From positions 248,001 to 312,000 of the forward strand of contig JAVBPY010000002.1 in NCBI GenBank assembly GCA_031549345.1: 64,000 bases of DNA, given 5' to 3'. Origin of the DNA: CASFRF01 sp031549345. GTDB lineage: Bacteria > Verrucomicrobiota > Lentisphaeria > Victivallales > Victivallaceae. The position numbers and the translations under genes are program-made. This document shows, one piece after another, positions 9,899-17,944 of the stretch (positions are counted from its first letter, which is position 1; each line of letters opens with the position of its first letter). The notes below the pieces were generated by a model. That model was not told the origin of the DNA. It saw nothing but the letters and a program-made list of their open reading frames with translations, and did not search any database.

Positions 9899-12301
9899 AT
9901 GACGCGACAGGAATTCCGCGAACTCGCCGCCAGGAAATGGCTCTGCCTCGACGGAGCCACGGGAACCGAATTGGTCAAACGCGGAATGCCTCCGGGTGTT
10001 TGCCCGGAACTCTGGGTGCTGGACAATCCGGAAGCGTTGCTCGACGTGCAGCGTGCCTACGCCGCCGCCGGAAGCGACATTGTGTATGTGCCGAGTTTCG
10101 GCGCAAACCCCCACAAGCTCTCGATGTTCGACGCGGAGGCGCAGACGTTTGAAATAAACAAACGCCTGGCGGAGCTTTCGCGCCTGGCGGTGCCGGGAAA
10201 ACTCTGTTTCGGCGACATTGCACCCTCGGGGCAGATGATCGAACCGGTCGGAATGTTGGGATTTGAGGAGGCGGTTTTGGCGTACAAGCGCCAGGTGGAA
10301 GGACTCCTCGCGGGAGGTGTGGACGGTTTTGCGATCGAAACAATGATGGATTTGCAGGAAACCCGCGCCGCGCTGATCGCCGTGCGCGAACTCTCGGATC
10401 TCCCCGTCCTTGTTACCATGACGTTTGAGCCCGGCGGGCGGACGCTGACGGGCAATCACCCGGTGGCCGCGCTGGCGGCGATTCAGGCCTTGGGCGCGGA
10501 CGCGTTCGGCTGCAATTGCTCCACGGGACCGGAAGCCATGGCGGCGCTGATCCGTGAACTCAAGCCGCACGCACGCATTCCCCTGATCGCCAAACCGAAC
10601 GCGGGCATGCCCAAATTGGTGAATGGCGAGACGATCTTCGATCTCGATCCTGCGGGGTTTGCGCAAGGAGCGCGGGAACTCCTCGCGGCGGGTGCGGGGA
10701 TTCTCGGCGGTTGTTGCGGAACGTCGCCGGAATACATTGCCGCCATCTGCGGCGCACTGGCGGGAACGCCCCCTCCCCGCGTAACGGCGGATGCGCCGGG
10801 GCTTGTGAGTTCCGGCTCCCGTTTCCGCCGGATCGCGCCACGCGAAAGCTTTGTGCTTGTGGGGGAACGGATCAATCCGACAGGGAAAAAAGCTCTCCAG
10901 GAAGGACTCCGCCGGGGCGATTTTTCGCTGGTGTGGGATTTCGCAGTGGAGCAGACCGAACAGGGGGCGGAGATACTGGACGTCAACCTCGGTCTCGCTG
11001 GCATCGATCCGGCATCGACCATGCGCTCGGCCATCGGGGAGCTGACGTTGGCCACGGATACGCCGTTGTGCATCGACTCGACGGACCCGGCGGCGGTGGA
11101 GGCGGCGCTCCGTTTCTATCCTGGCCGCGCCCTTTTGAATTCGATCTCCGCCGAACGGGAACGTTTGGAAAAAATATTGCCCATCGCCGTCCGTTACGGC
11201 GCGATGCTGGTTCTCCTTCCCTTGGACGACGCGGGCATTCCCGAAACCTTGGCGGCCCGCAAGGAAACGCTGCACACAATCATCCGTGCCGCCGAAAGCG
11301 CGGGCGTCCCCCGCGCGGACATGATCACCGACGCACTCGTGATGACGGCGGCGGCGAACCCGGAGGCGCCGGAAGTAACCCTGGGATTGATCGAACATTG
11401 CACACGCGAACTGAATATGAGCACCATTTGCGGTCTTTCAAACGTCAGTTTCGGGCTTCCCCGCCGGGAGGCGGCGAACTGCGCGTTCCTGGCCATGGCG
11501 ATGGGACGCGGGTTGAATCTTGCGATTGCAAACCCGGCGACACCGGGGCTGCGGGAAACCCTCCTTGCGGCGGATGCGCTCGCAGGGCGCGATCCGGGGA
11601 TGGAAAAATACCTGGCGCATTTCGGGGAAACCGCGCCGCCGAAAGCACCGTCCGCCCTTTCGCTCCCTCCCCGCGAAGCGTTGACCGATGCGGTGTTGCG
11701 GGGGAAGCGCGACATGGTTCCGGGGCTTCTTACGGCTCTTCTCGCCTCCGGTGCGGAAGCGGGAGCACTGGTGCGCGAGATCTTGATTCCGGCGATTACG
11801 GAAGTGGGCGAACGTTTCGAACGCCACGAATATTACCTCCCGCAATTGGTGCAGAGCGCGGCGGCCATGCGCGATGCGATGGAACAGCTTGAGCCCCTCC
11901 TCCTCCAAGCGCAAAACGCCTCCGGCCCGCTTTTCCTTTTGGCGACGGTGGAAGGGGATATTCACGATATCGGGAAAAACATCGTGGGGCTCATGTTGAA
12001 AAACCACAATTTTCGGGTACTGGACCTGGGCAAAGACGTATCGGCGGCGCGCATTCTCGCGGCCCTGCGTGAAACGGGGGCCCGTCTGGTCGGCCTCTCG
12101 GCTTTGATGACCACCACGATGCCGCGTATGAAGGAAGTCATTGACCTGGCGCGAAGCGCCGGATTCAACGAAGTGGAATTTCTAGTCGGCGGCGCCGCCG
12201 TCGACCCGGAATTTGCCGCAAGCATTGGCGCGCAGTACGCCGCCGACGCCATGGCGACGGTTCGCCTGGCCCAAAAATGGATGGAGAATACAAAAAAATG
12301 A
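9899..12301 (+). CDS. Cobalamin-dependent methionine synthase lacking the reactivation domain (MetH-like)
   Basis: The 800-residue cytoplasmic enzyme transfers a methyl group from methyl-tetrahydrofolate through cobalamin to homocysteine. Domains in order: homocysteine methyltransferase barrel (about 1-300, zinc cysteines in GCNCSTG and GGCCGT), pterin-binding barrel (about 310-580, starting at VGERINPTGKKA), cobalamin cap (about 590-680) and cobalamin-binding Rossmann domain (about 680-800, with DIHDIGKN, whose His ligates cobalt, and GLSALMTTT). E. coli MetH is 1227 residues; the AdoMet-binding reactivation domain is absent, so a separate activator would be needed. AGGAGA lies 8 nt before ATG 9899. 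No cobalamin or SAM riboswitch fits in the 12-nt upstream gap. The stop overlaps the next gene by ATGA. Confidence 0.93.
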   Translation: MTRQEFRELAARKWLCLDGATGTELVKRGMPPGVCPELWVLDNPEALLDVQRAYAAAGSDIVYVPSFGANPHKLSMFDAEAQTFEINKRLAELSRLAVPGKLCFGDIAPSGQMIEPVGMLGFEEAVLAYKRQVEGLLAGGVDGFAIETMMDLQETRAALIAVRELSDLPVLVTMTFEPGGRTLTGNHPVAALAAIQALGADAFGCNCSTGPEAMAALIRELKPHARIPLIAKPNAGMPKLVNGETIFDLDPAGFAQGARELLAAGAGILGGCCGTSPEYIAAICGALAGTPPPRVTADAPGLVSSGSRFRRIAPRESFVLVGERINPTGKKALQEGLRRGDFSLVWDFAVEQTEQGAEILDVNLGLAGIDPASTMRSAIGELTLATDTPLCIDSTDPAAVEAALRFYPGRALLNSISAERERLEKILPIAVRYGAMLVLLPLDDAGIPETLAARKETLHTIIRAAESAGVPRADMITDALVMTAAANPEAPEVTLGLIEHCTRELNMSTICGLSNVSFGLPRREAANCAFLAMAMGRGLNLAIANPATPGLRETLLAADALAGRDPGMEKYLAHFGETAPPKAPSALSLPPREALTDAVLRGKRDMVPGLLTALLASGAEAGALVREILIPAITEVGERFERHEYYLPQLVQSAAAMRDAMEQLEPLLLQAQNASGPLFLLATVEGDIHDIGKNIVGLMLKNHNFRVLDLGKDVSAARILAALRETGARLVGLSALMTTTMPRMKEVIDLARSAGFNEVEFLVGGAAVDPEFAASIGAQYAADAMATVRLAQKWMENTKK

Positions 12302-13203
12302 AAAAACTGCTCTTGCCGATCCTTGCTTTGACCGCCTGTGCGTGCTACGCGGCGGAACCCGCCGTGCAACCGACGCCGCCGCCGGACGCCGCCGCCGAAC
12401 GCCTCTGGGCCGGTGATGCCCCGGGAGCGAAAGGGACGGCCGATGTGGACATCCCCACAATGGCCGCCTACATTCCGGCCAATGCGAAAAAGCCGATGCC
12501 CGCCGTGGTCATTTTCCCCGGCGGCGGATACGGCGGACTGGCGGCCGGACATGAGGGCAAGGATTACGCGCTCTTTTTGAACCAGCGCGGCATCGCGGGC
12601 TTTGTGGTCCGCTACCGCCTCGGCAGCAAAGGGTACAAGCATCCCGTGATGCTCCACGACGCAGCCCGCGCGGTGCGTACCGTGCGCTTCAACGCGGAAA
12701 AGCTCGGCATCGATCCCGCGCAAATCGGCGTAATGGGTTCCTCCGCCGGCGGCCACCTTGCCGCCACGATCGCCACGAAATTCGACGCGGGCGATGCGAA
12801 TGCCGCCGATCCGGTGGATAAAATGAGTTCGCGCCCCGACTTCGCCATCCTCTGTTATCCCGTAATCACTATGGGGGAATTCACCCACAAAGGATCGCGC
12901 AACAACCTTCTGGGTCAGAATCCGACGCCGGAACAAATCAAAGATCTTTCCGCCGAACTGAACGTAACCGCCCAGACGCCCCCCAGCTTCGTCTGGCACA
13001 CATACGAGGACCGCGGCGTCGTCCCGCAGAACAGCATCGATTTCGCCCGTGCGCTGGTGATGAACAAAGTGCCGGTCGATCTGCACATCTACGAAAAAGG
13101 CGGCCACGGCATGGGACTGCGCGCGAAATACCCATATGAAAACGCGCATCCGTGGACGCGCGATCTCGAGTTCTGGTTCAAGGCCCGGAAGATTCTTCCG
13201 TAA
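12298..13203 (+). CDS. Secreted alpha/beta hydrolase, acetylxylan-esterase-like (copy 1)
   Basis: The 301-residue protein has a Sec signal peptide (about 1-19, cleavage after CYA-A). It is an alpha/beta hydrolase of the BD-FAE/acetylxylan esterase kind, expected to remove acetyl groups from plant polysaccharides in the periplasm or outside. Visible features are the oxyanion-hole segment FPGGGYGGL, the nucleophile Ser in MGSSAGGH, the acid in HTYEDRGV and the catalytic His in GGHGMGL. ATG 12298 is set by the ATGA overlap with metH. The next gene is a close paralogue over its full length with long identical nucleotide stretches, so the pair is a recent tandem duplication. Confidence 0.9.
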   Translation: MKKLLLPILALTACACYAAEPAVQPTPPPDAAAERLWAGDAPGAKGTADVDIPTMAAYIPANAKKPMPAVVIFPGGGYGGLAAGHEGKDYALFLNQRGIAGFVVRYRLGSKGYKHPVMLHDAARAVRTVRFNAEKLGIDPAQIGVMGSSAGGHLAATIATKFDAGDANAADPVDKMSSRPDFAILCYPVITMGEFTHKGSRNNLLGQNPTPEQIKDLSAELNVTAQTPPSFVWHTYEDRGVVPQNSIDFARALVMNKVPVDLHIYEKGGHGMGLRAKYPYENAHPWTRDLEFWFKARKILP

Positions 13204-13222
13204 ATACGAAAGAGAAACGACA

Positions 13223-14098
13223 ATGAAGAGTTTGCTGCTCTTTTTGCTGTTCGGGGTAATACTCGCCCATGGGGCGGAGATGCCGCCGGACGCCGTCCCG
13301 GAACGGCTTTGGGCCGCCGCCGCGCCGGGGGCGAAAGGGGACGGAAAAGACGATATCCCGACCCTCTCCGCCTATTTCCCCGCGAGCAGTCAAAAGAACA
13401 TGCCGGCGGTGGTGATCTACCCCGGCGGCGGATACCATTCGTTGATGATGGGGCACGAGGGGAAGGATTTCGCACTCTTCCTGAACCAGCGCGGCATCGC
13501 CGCGTTTGTAGTGGCGTACCGCCTGTACAGCAAGGGGTATTATCACCCGGAGATGCTGCTGGATGCGGCCCGCGCCGTGCGTACGGTGCGGTACAATGCG
13601 GAAAAATGGGGGATCGACCCCGCGCGAATCGGCGTAATGGGTTCCTCCGCCGGCGGCCATCTGGCGGCCACCATCGCCACCCGGTTCGATAAAGGCGACC
13701 CGGCGGCGGCCGATCCGGTCGACCGTGTCAGCTCACGTCCCGATTTCGCCATCATCTGTTATCCGGTGATTTCCATCCGCCCGGGCAAATTCCTCACCAG
13801 CTTGCTGGGGCCGAATCCAACGGAGGAGCAGATCAAAGGACTCTCCGCCGATTTGAATGTGACGCCGAATACGTCGCCCTGCTTTATCTGGCACACCGCT
13901 GACGACCGCGGCGTGTCGCCCCGCAACAGCATCGACTTCGCCCGCGCTCTGGTGATGAACAAAGTGCCGGTCGATCTGCACATCTACGAGCAAGGCGGCC
14001 ACGGCATGGGGCTCGGCACCCGCTACCCGTACAGGGACCCGCACCCCTGGACGCGCGACCTTGACTTCTGGTTCGCTGCCCGGAAGCTCCTCCCATGA
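13223..14098 (+). CDS. Secreted alpha/beta hydrolase, acetylxylan-esterase-like (copy 2)
   Basis: This is a paralogue of the preceding gene, 291 residues, with a shorter signal peptide (about 1-17, HGA-E). The same catalytic elements are present: YPGGGYHSL, nucleophile Ser in MGSSAGGH, acid in HTADDRGV, His in GGHGMGL. ATG 13223 is chosen because it starts the signal peptide directly and follows AGAGAAACGAC; upstream in-frame codons lie inside copy 1. Both copies probably deacetylate a glycan together with the SGNH protein encoded next. The stop overlaps that gene by ATGA. Differences near the substrate cleft may give the copies different preferences; that is inference. Confidence 0.9.
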   Translation: MKSLLLFLLFGVILAHGAEMPPDAVPERLWAAAAPGAKGDGKDDIPTLSAYFPASSQKNMPAVVIYPGGGYHSLMMGHEGKDFALFLNQRGIAAFVVAYRLYSKGYYHPEMLLDAARAVRTVRYNAEKWGIDPARIGVMGSSAGGHLAATIATRFDKGDPAAADPVDRVSSRPDFAIICYPVISIRPGKFLTSLLGPNPTEEQIKGLSADLNVTPNTSPCFIWHTADDRGVSPRNSIDFARALVMNKVPVDLHIYEQGGHGMGLGTRYPYRDPHPWTRDLDFWFAARKLLP

Positions 14099-14685
14099 CG
14101 AAAACACCGCATGCAGTGGGGGTTTTCGCCCGCGGCGGGTATACCGTCGCCCGCGCGCGGCGGGAATTGCTGCCCGACGCGCTGGCGTTCCGCCCGACGC
14201 TTGCGGTCATCCTGCTTGGAACCAACGACAGGATCAACTCTCACTCACTCTCCGCGCTCGACGCGTTCGACGCGGAGTACCGCCTTCTCCTCGACGCGCT
14301 GCCGTGCCCGGCGATCCTGGTAGCGATTCCCCCCTGTTCGGAAGCGCTGCTCTACACCCGGCACGAAGCGGGCGCCTACGGCAGCGAAGCGCCGAACGCG
14401 CGGATTGAAAACGCCAACGCGCACCTCCGCCTCCTGGCGGAGGAACGCAGTTTCCCCTTCCTCCCGTTCGACTTTGTCTGGCTCTCCACCGAGGGGGACG
14501 GCGTGCACCTCTCGCCGGAGCGGAACACCGCGCTGGCGGAAAATGTATTCCGCTTGGCACGGGAGCACCACTTCAACACATCCCGTGTCGCCCTGATCGG
14601 CGACAGCAACACCGTCGGCGCGCACCTTCTGCCCCACGAACGGTATTCCTCGAAACTCTCCGCGTTATTCGCACATTCATCATAA
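14095..14685 (+). CDS. SGNH/GDSL-type hydrolase with circularly permuted motif order
   Basis: The 196-residue protein has all SGNH esterase blocks but in permuted order. Block II glycine lies in ARGGYTVARA (residues 12-21), block III in LLGTND (N44), block V in DGVHLS (D135, H138), and block I, normally at the N-terminus, comes last as LIGDSNTVG (S171) near the C-terminus. After block I follows HERYSSKLSALF, which in ordinary family members leads into the segment with which this protein begins. Joining the two ends therefore restores the usual order. The start is fixed by an ATGA overlap with the esterase copy 2, and the stop is 9 nt before the next gene. No signal peptide is seen. It is probably a carbohydrate or lipid ester hydrolase. 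A fusion or deletion artefact is the alternative. Confidence 0.75.
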   Translation: MTKTPHAVGVFARGGYTVARARRELLPDALAFRPTLAVILLGTNDRINSHSLSALDAFDAEYRLLLDALPCPAILVAIPPCSEALLYTRHEAGAYGSEAPNARIENANAHLRLLAEERSFPFLPFDFVWLSTEGDGVHLSPERNTALAENVFRLAREHHFNTSRVALIGDSNTVGAHLLPHERYSSKLSALFAHSS

Positions 14686-14694
14686 AGGGAAAAA

Positions 14695-17139
14695 ATGCGT
14701 TATTTGTTTGATCAATCCGAAGCGATTTTGCTTGAATTCGACTCCGAAATCACCACCCACCCTGTCCTTGCCGACGGACGGCGCGTGGCGGGCGGCAAAG
14801 CGGGCGAAAGCCTTCCGCCGCTCGCCCCCGGGCATTACATGATTTACGAGAACAACGGCGGGAGCGCGCCGCGCAGCCGCTACCTCGGCGTGGTGGGGGA
14901 CTACACGACCGTCATGCAGCTCACCGTGGGAGCATTCACCTCCGACACGTTCGATCTTGCCGCACACGGAAACCGCGTCCCGGTCAACTACTACATCGGC
15001 CCCAACCTTGTGAATGACAGCACATTCCGCGGCTTCGAACAGGACTACGGCGACGCGATGTACCCCCACATGATGCCGAACCAATTCGGCGTGTTCGATC
15101 CTTCCTTCGAACAGCTTTCGGCCAACTGGGAATCGCTGGATAAGGATGCAATCATCGCCCGGCTGCGGAAAATGGATGCGTATTTTCAGCGCGCCGGTTT
15201 TGCGCCCCTCCACGGCTTCGCCACCTATACACCGAGCAATTCTTTGATCGCCGCTATGAAGGAGATGGGCTGGAACGTCTTGCACTCCATCATTCCGGAG
15301 CAGAACTGGTCCGACGGCCACTGGTCCATCAACCACTGGGGCATGCCCAATCAGCCCTTCTATGCCGCGAACGACGACTTCCGCAAGCCCATGCGCCGCG
15401 CGGAACGCAACGTGGTCGAAATGGGGATGAACTGCTACCACCTCTACATGCCGCACGTGGTGAATTTCGGGGACAATGTCCTCTCGCCATCGCACTTTTT
15501 GCGCTGGCACCGCACGGTGGATTCCGGCGCGTACCCGGAACGATTCCGCAACTTCCTCATGGACTATCTCCAGCCCGCGCGGCGGCAGCGTGCGCCGTTC
15601 TTCCTGATCGCCGGATTCGAGTTCGGCCGCACATTCGGCGTCCGCTCCATGACACAGCACAACCGCAAGGGAATGGAAATCGTCATCGAACTTTCGCGTA
15701 CCATGCCGATCGTCTTCGCCACCGGGCGCGACGTGGCGGCGTATGTGGAAAAATTCAATGATGTCCACCCGGAAGCGGTCTACACCCAGCGCGACTACCT
15801 CGCCGGAACACGCATTATGGACAAACCGGTCAACTCCGGTCCCTCCATCGGTATGGAAATGGCCGACTTCAAGGCCGTTTTCGAACACCTTGAGCCCCTC
15901 CCCTATTATCATTACGATTACCTGGAGACCTGGACATTCGCCGCCGACGACAACGACGCGCCCGCCGACTACGCCAAGGCCGACCGCGATGCCGTCCGCG
16001 TGGAAAAGACACCCGATATGCTCAAACTCACCGCCAACGTCCCCCTGCAGCGGGCCGTACCGGTGGCGCTGTGGGATACGCGTCCCGCCCGCGAACTCCC
16101 CGGATTCAGCTACCAGTATCCGCCGGTTCTCGACGACGAACGCACGCACGCCGTCCTGGTTCTCCCCAAAGGTTTCCAGGGGACGGTGGAACAACCCCTT
16201 CTCCGTTGCTCCGAGCCGCCCGCCGCGGAGTTCGCCGGGCTCCGCCACCCCGCATGGCGTGTTCAGACCATCGGCGAAGGGACGCACAAACAATGCTATT
16301 TGTACTTGGAGTGCCGTTTGCTCGAGCCGCTCGCCATCGACTGGATTGTCCCCGCCGCCTGCCGGATCGACACTCTCGAAAAACCGATGGGGAGCTTCGC
16401 GGCCGGGGATACCGTGAAGCTCGAATTCACGCCGCGCCGCACATGGTTCCGTTTTTACGGCCTCGACGCCGAAGATATCCAGCCTTCACCGGAGAACATC
16501 GCCGTCCTGGAATCGGGCATCGCCCGCTCCGATAAATTTTTCAACGATGCGCCTGCGCAGTTGGCAAAAGCCCACGCCGCGCTCGACGATTGGGCCGCCA
16601 AGCAGGTCCGTTCCGGGGAAAAAGTGTTGCTGGAAGTGGATTGCTTCGGCAACCATCTCTACGGCGAACGGAGCCGGGCGCTCAGATTCGACCGCCTTGT
16701 CCGGCGCGCCAACGATAAACTCGATGCGCGCGAATACTGCGACGGCGGCATTTCCCTCGGCGAAGGGTGCTCCTTCTGGGTACACCCGCGCGGAATGCAC
16801 GGCCAGATTACGGGGCTTGACTCCGTCCCCGCCCCCAAGGACGGCGTATTCCACATCTATTTGTTCAGCCGGACCATGCCGGATGCGGCCCAGGATCACC
16901 GCTACATCGTCAGCGCTATGAGCGCGGGGAAGAACATCGAACTCAACCTCCCCTCGTGGCACTGCCCGCGCGAACTCTCGCCGGAAGCGGTCTGCCGCTT
17001 CGATGTCCCCGCCTCCGCCATCGTCGACGGCACGCTGGGCTTCGCCCTCCGCGCCGACCAGCGCGGCGTCCTGGACGACTGGTACCGCGACCGCGGTTTC
17101 ATCGCCGCGCTGGAACGAGTCGCAGTAACAGTATCGTAA
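14695..17139 (+). CDS. Large protein of unknown function, last gene of the esterase operon
   Basis: I do not recognise this 814-residue protein. It has no signal peptide or membrane segment. The first 100 residues look beta-rich. The region of about 100-420 is rich in Trp, His, Tyr and Asn (for example HGFATYTPSN, MKEMGWNVLHS, NHWGMPNQPFY) and could be a barrel-type carbohydrate-active domain. Beta-rich segments follow to the end. AAAGGGA precedes ATG 14695 at good spacing. It lies 9 nt after the SGNH gene and is followed by a palindromic terminator, so it closes the operon. The context of acetylesterases suggests polysaccharide metabolism in the cytoplasm, but no catalytic motif can be named. 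Confidence 0.8.
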   Translation: MRYLFDQSEAILLEFDSEITTHPVLADGRRVAGGKAGESLPPLAPGHYMIYENNGGSAPRSRYLGVVGDYTTVMQLTVGAFTSDTFDLAAHGNRVPVNYYIGPNLVNDSTFRGFEQDYGDAMYPHMMPNQFGVFDPSFEQLSANWESLDKDAIIARLRKMDAYFQRAGFAPLHGFATYTPSNSLIAAMKEMGWNVLHSIIPEQNWSDGHWSINHWGMPNQPFYAANDDFRKPMRRAERNVVEMGMNCYHLYMPHVVNFGDNVLSPSHFLRWHRTVDSGAYPERFRNFLMDYLQPARRQRAPFFLIAGFEFGRTFGVRSMTQHNRKGMEIVIELSRTMPIVFATGRDVAAYVEKFNDVHPEAVYTQRDYLAGTRIMDKPVNSGPSIGMEMADFKAVFEHLEPLPYYHYDYLETWTFAADDNDAPADYAKADRDAVRVEKTPDMLKLTANVPLQRAVPVALWDTRPARELPGFSYQYPPVLDDERTHAVLVLPKGFQGTVEQPLLRCSEPPAAEFAGLRHPAWRVQTIGEGTHKQCYLYLECRLLEPLAIDWIVPAACRIDTLEKPMGSFAAGDTVKLEFTPRRTWFRFYGLDAEDIQPSPENIAVLESGIARSDKFFNDAPAQLAKAHAALDDWAAKQVRSGEKVLLEVDCFGNHLYGERSRALRFDRLVRRANDKLDAREYCDGGISLGEGCSFWVHPRGMHGQITGLDSVPAPKDGVFHIYLFSRTMPDAAQDHRYIVSAMSAGKNIELNLPSWHCPRELSPEAVCRFDVPASAIVDGTLGFALRADQRGVLDDWYRDRGFIAALERVAVTVS

Positions 17140-17147
17140 AAAACAAT

Positions 17148-17188
17148 GCGAGAGGGGAAACTTTTTAAGGAAAAGTTTTCCCTCTCGC
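17148..17188. terminator. Bidirectional terminator palindrome with TAAGG loop (copy 1)
   Basis: An 18-bp stem (17148-17165 with 17171-17188, one G-U pair) starts GCGAGAGGGG and closes on the loop TAAGG. It lies between two convergent genes, 8 nt after the stop at 17139. A second copy with the same loop is at 45314-45348. Confidence 0.7.
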
Positions 17189-17216
17189 GCTCTTCCTTTC
17201 CAAACCTTTTTGGTAG

Positions 17217-17250
17217 CGTTTATGCAATTTGCATGTAAATTGCATAAACG
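17217..17250. repeat. Perfect 14-bp inverted repeat downstream of the MarR gene
   Basis: CGTTTATGCAATTT (17217-17230) and AAATTGCATAAACG (17237-17250) pair perfectly around GCATGT. There is no T-run after it on the MarR-gene strand. The core ATGCAAT also occurs in the MarR/dehydrogenase promoter gap (17902-17908), so it may be a protein site and not only a terminator. Confidence 0.5.
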
Positions 17251-17260
17251 CGAATTGGTA

Positions 17261-17761
17261 TTATTTTTTTTCTATCAATGATTCTTTTTCGCTTGAGATG
17301 GCTTTGAGCAAAGAATCCATCACCTCTTGAAAGATTATAATCTTTTCTTGCGGAACGTCTTTCAAGAGTTTCGTCATTAGTTTTTCAAAAACTTTGTCGC
17401 TTTGAGCGTAACAGTCGCGTCCCTCGGATGAAAGTGTCACACGCACCGAGCGGCGATCCCCCGGCACAACGCTGCGTTCCACAATGCCCGCTTGCACCAT
17501 TCGTTCCACAATCTGCGATGCTGCCGCCGGAGTAATCTCCAATTCGTCCGCAATCTCTTTGATTTTGACCGACTCCCCCGGACTAAAACGAATATAACTT
17601 AAAATGCGCAACTGCGCAAAGGTCGCATGCAAAGGCGTCGTAATTCGCGTTTGCTTCTCATGCAGCATCTGCAATTCTTCGGACGCCCGAAAAAGTCTGC
17701 TCCAAACGGTTGGCCCCTCTTTTATTCCTGCCATTGTAAGATCCCCCATTGATAATGACAT
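17261..17761 (-). CDS. MarR family transcriptional regulator
   Basis: The 166-residue dimeric winged-helix repressor has a typical MarR core: helix TFAQLRILSYI, recognition region IKEIADELEITPAAASQIVERMVQAG, and the wing VPGDRRSVRVTLSSEG with the conserved D-R. It is divergent from a dehydrogenase-flavoprotein operon, which it probably represses in response to a small aldehyde, phenolic or oxidant. The start is uncertain. ATG 17761 has a weak AAGGA 12 nt away, whereas an in-frame ATG at 17734 has GGGGG 8 nt upstream and a longer leader from the promoter at 17782-17810. Base composition is clearly more AT-rich than the flanking genes. Confidence 0.9.
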   Translation of the reverse strand: MSLSMGDLTMAGIKEGPTVWSRLFRASEELQMLHEKQTRITTPLHATFAQLRILSYIRFSPGESVKIKEIADELEITPAAASQIVERMVQAGIVERSVVPGDRRSVRVTLSSEGRDCYAQSDKVFEKLMTKLLKDVPQEKIIIFQEVMDSLLKAISSEKESLIEKK

Positions 17762-17781
17762 ATATTTTTAATATCCTTACC

Positions 17782-17810
17782 AATGTACTCCATTACCGGG
17801 ACTTTTTCAA
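17782..17810 (-). promoter_or_regulatory. Promoter of the MarR gene
   Basis: On the minus strand TTGAAA (17810-17805) and TACATT (17787-17782) are separated by 17 nt. The start site would be near 17775, only about 14 nt before ATG 17761, which favours the inner ATG at 17734. Confidence 0.5.
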
Positions 17811-17830
17811 GATTTTTAGAAATATTGAAA

Positions 17831-17882
17831 ATATATCCCGAAACGACTTGAAAGAATGCAAACGGGATATATAGTTAATCAT
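17831..17882 (+). promoter_or_regulatory. Dehydrogenase-operon promoter with flanking inverted repeat (candidate MarR operator)
   Basis: TTGAAA (17848-17853) and TATAGT (17870-17875), 16 nt apart, form a promoter. A perfect 10-bp inverted repeat, ATATATCCCG (17831-17840) and CGGGATATAT (17863-17872), brackets the -35 box, and its right arm overlaps the -10 box. The arm centres are 32 bp apart, three helical turns. Bound repressor would block the promoter. Confidence 0.5.
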
Positions 17883-17896
17883 ATTAATTATTAATG

Positions 17897-17923
17897 TGCA
17901 TATGCAATATTTGCGGTACGCAA
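17897..17923. repeat. Two adjacent short palindromes upstream of the dehydrogenase
   Basis: TGCATATGCA (17897-17906) is a perfect palindrome, followed by TTGCG-GTA-CGCAA (17911-17923). Both lie in the leader between promoter and ribosome site. They could be regulator sites or mRNA hairpins. Confidence 0.35.
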
Positions 17924-17944
17924 GTATGAAAAAAGGAGGAAACC

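Noticed and set aside
9509..11398. A 629-codon minus-strand frame opposite the ABC exporter and metH
   Set aside because: It is antisense to two genes with intact motifs, has no ribosome site and its translation looks like no protein family.
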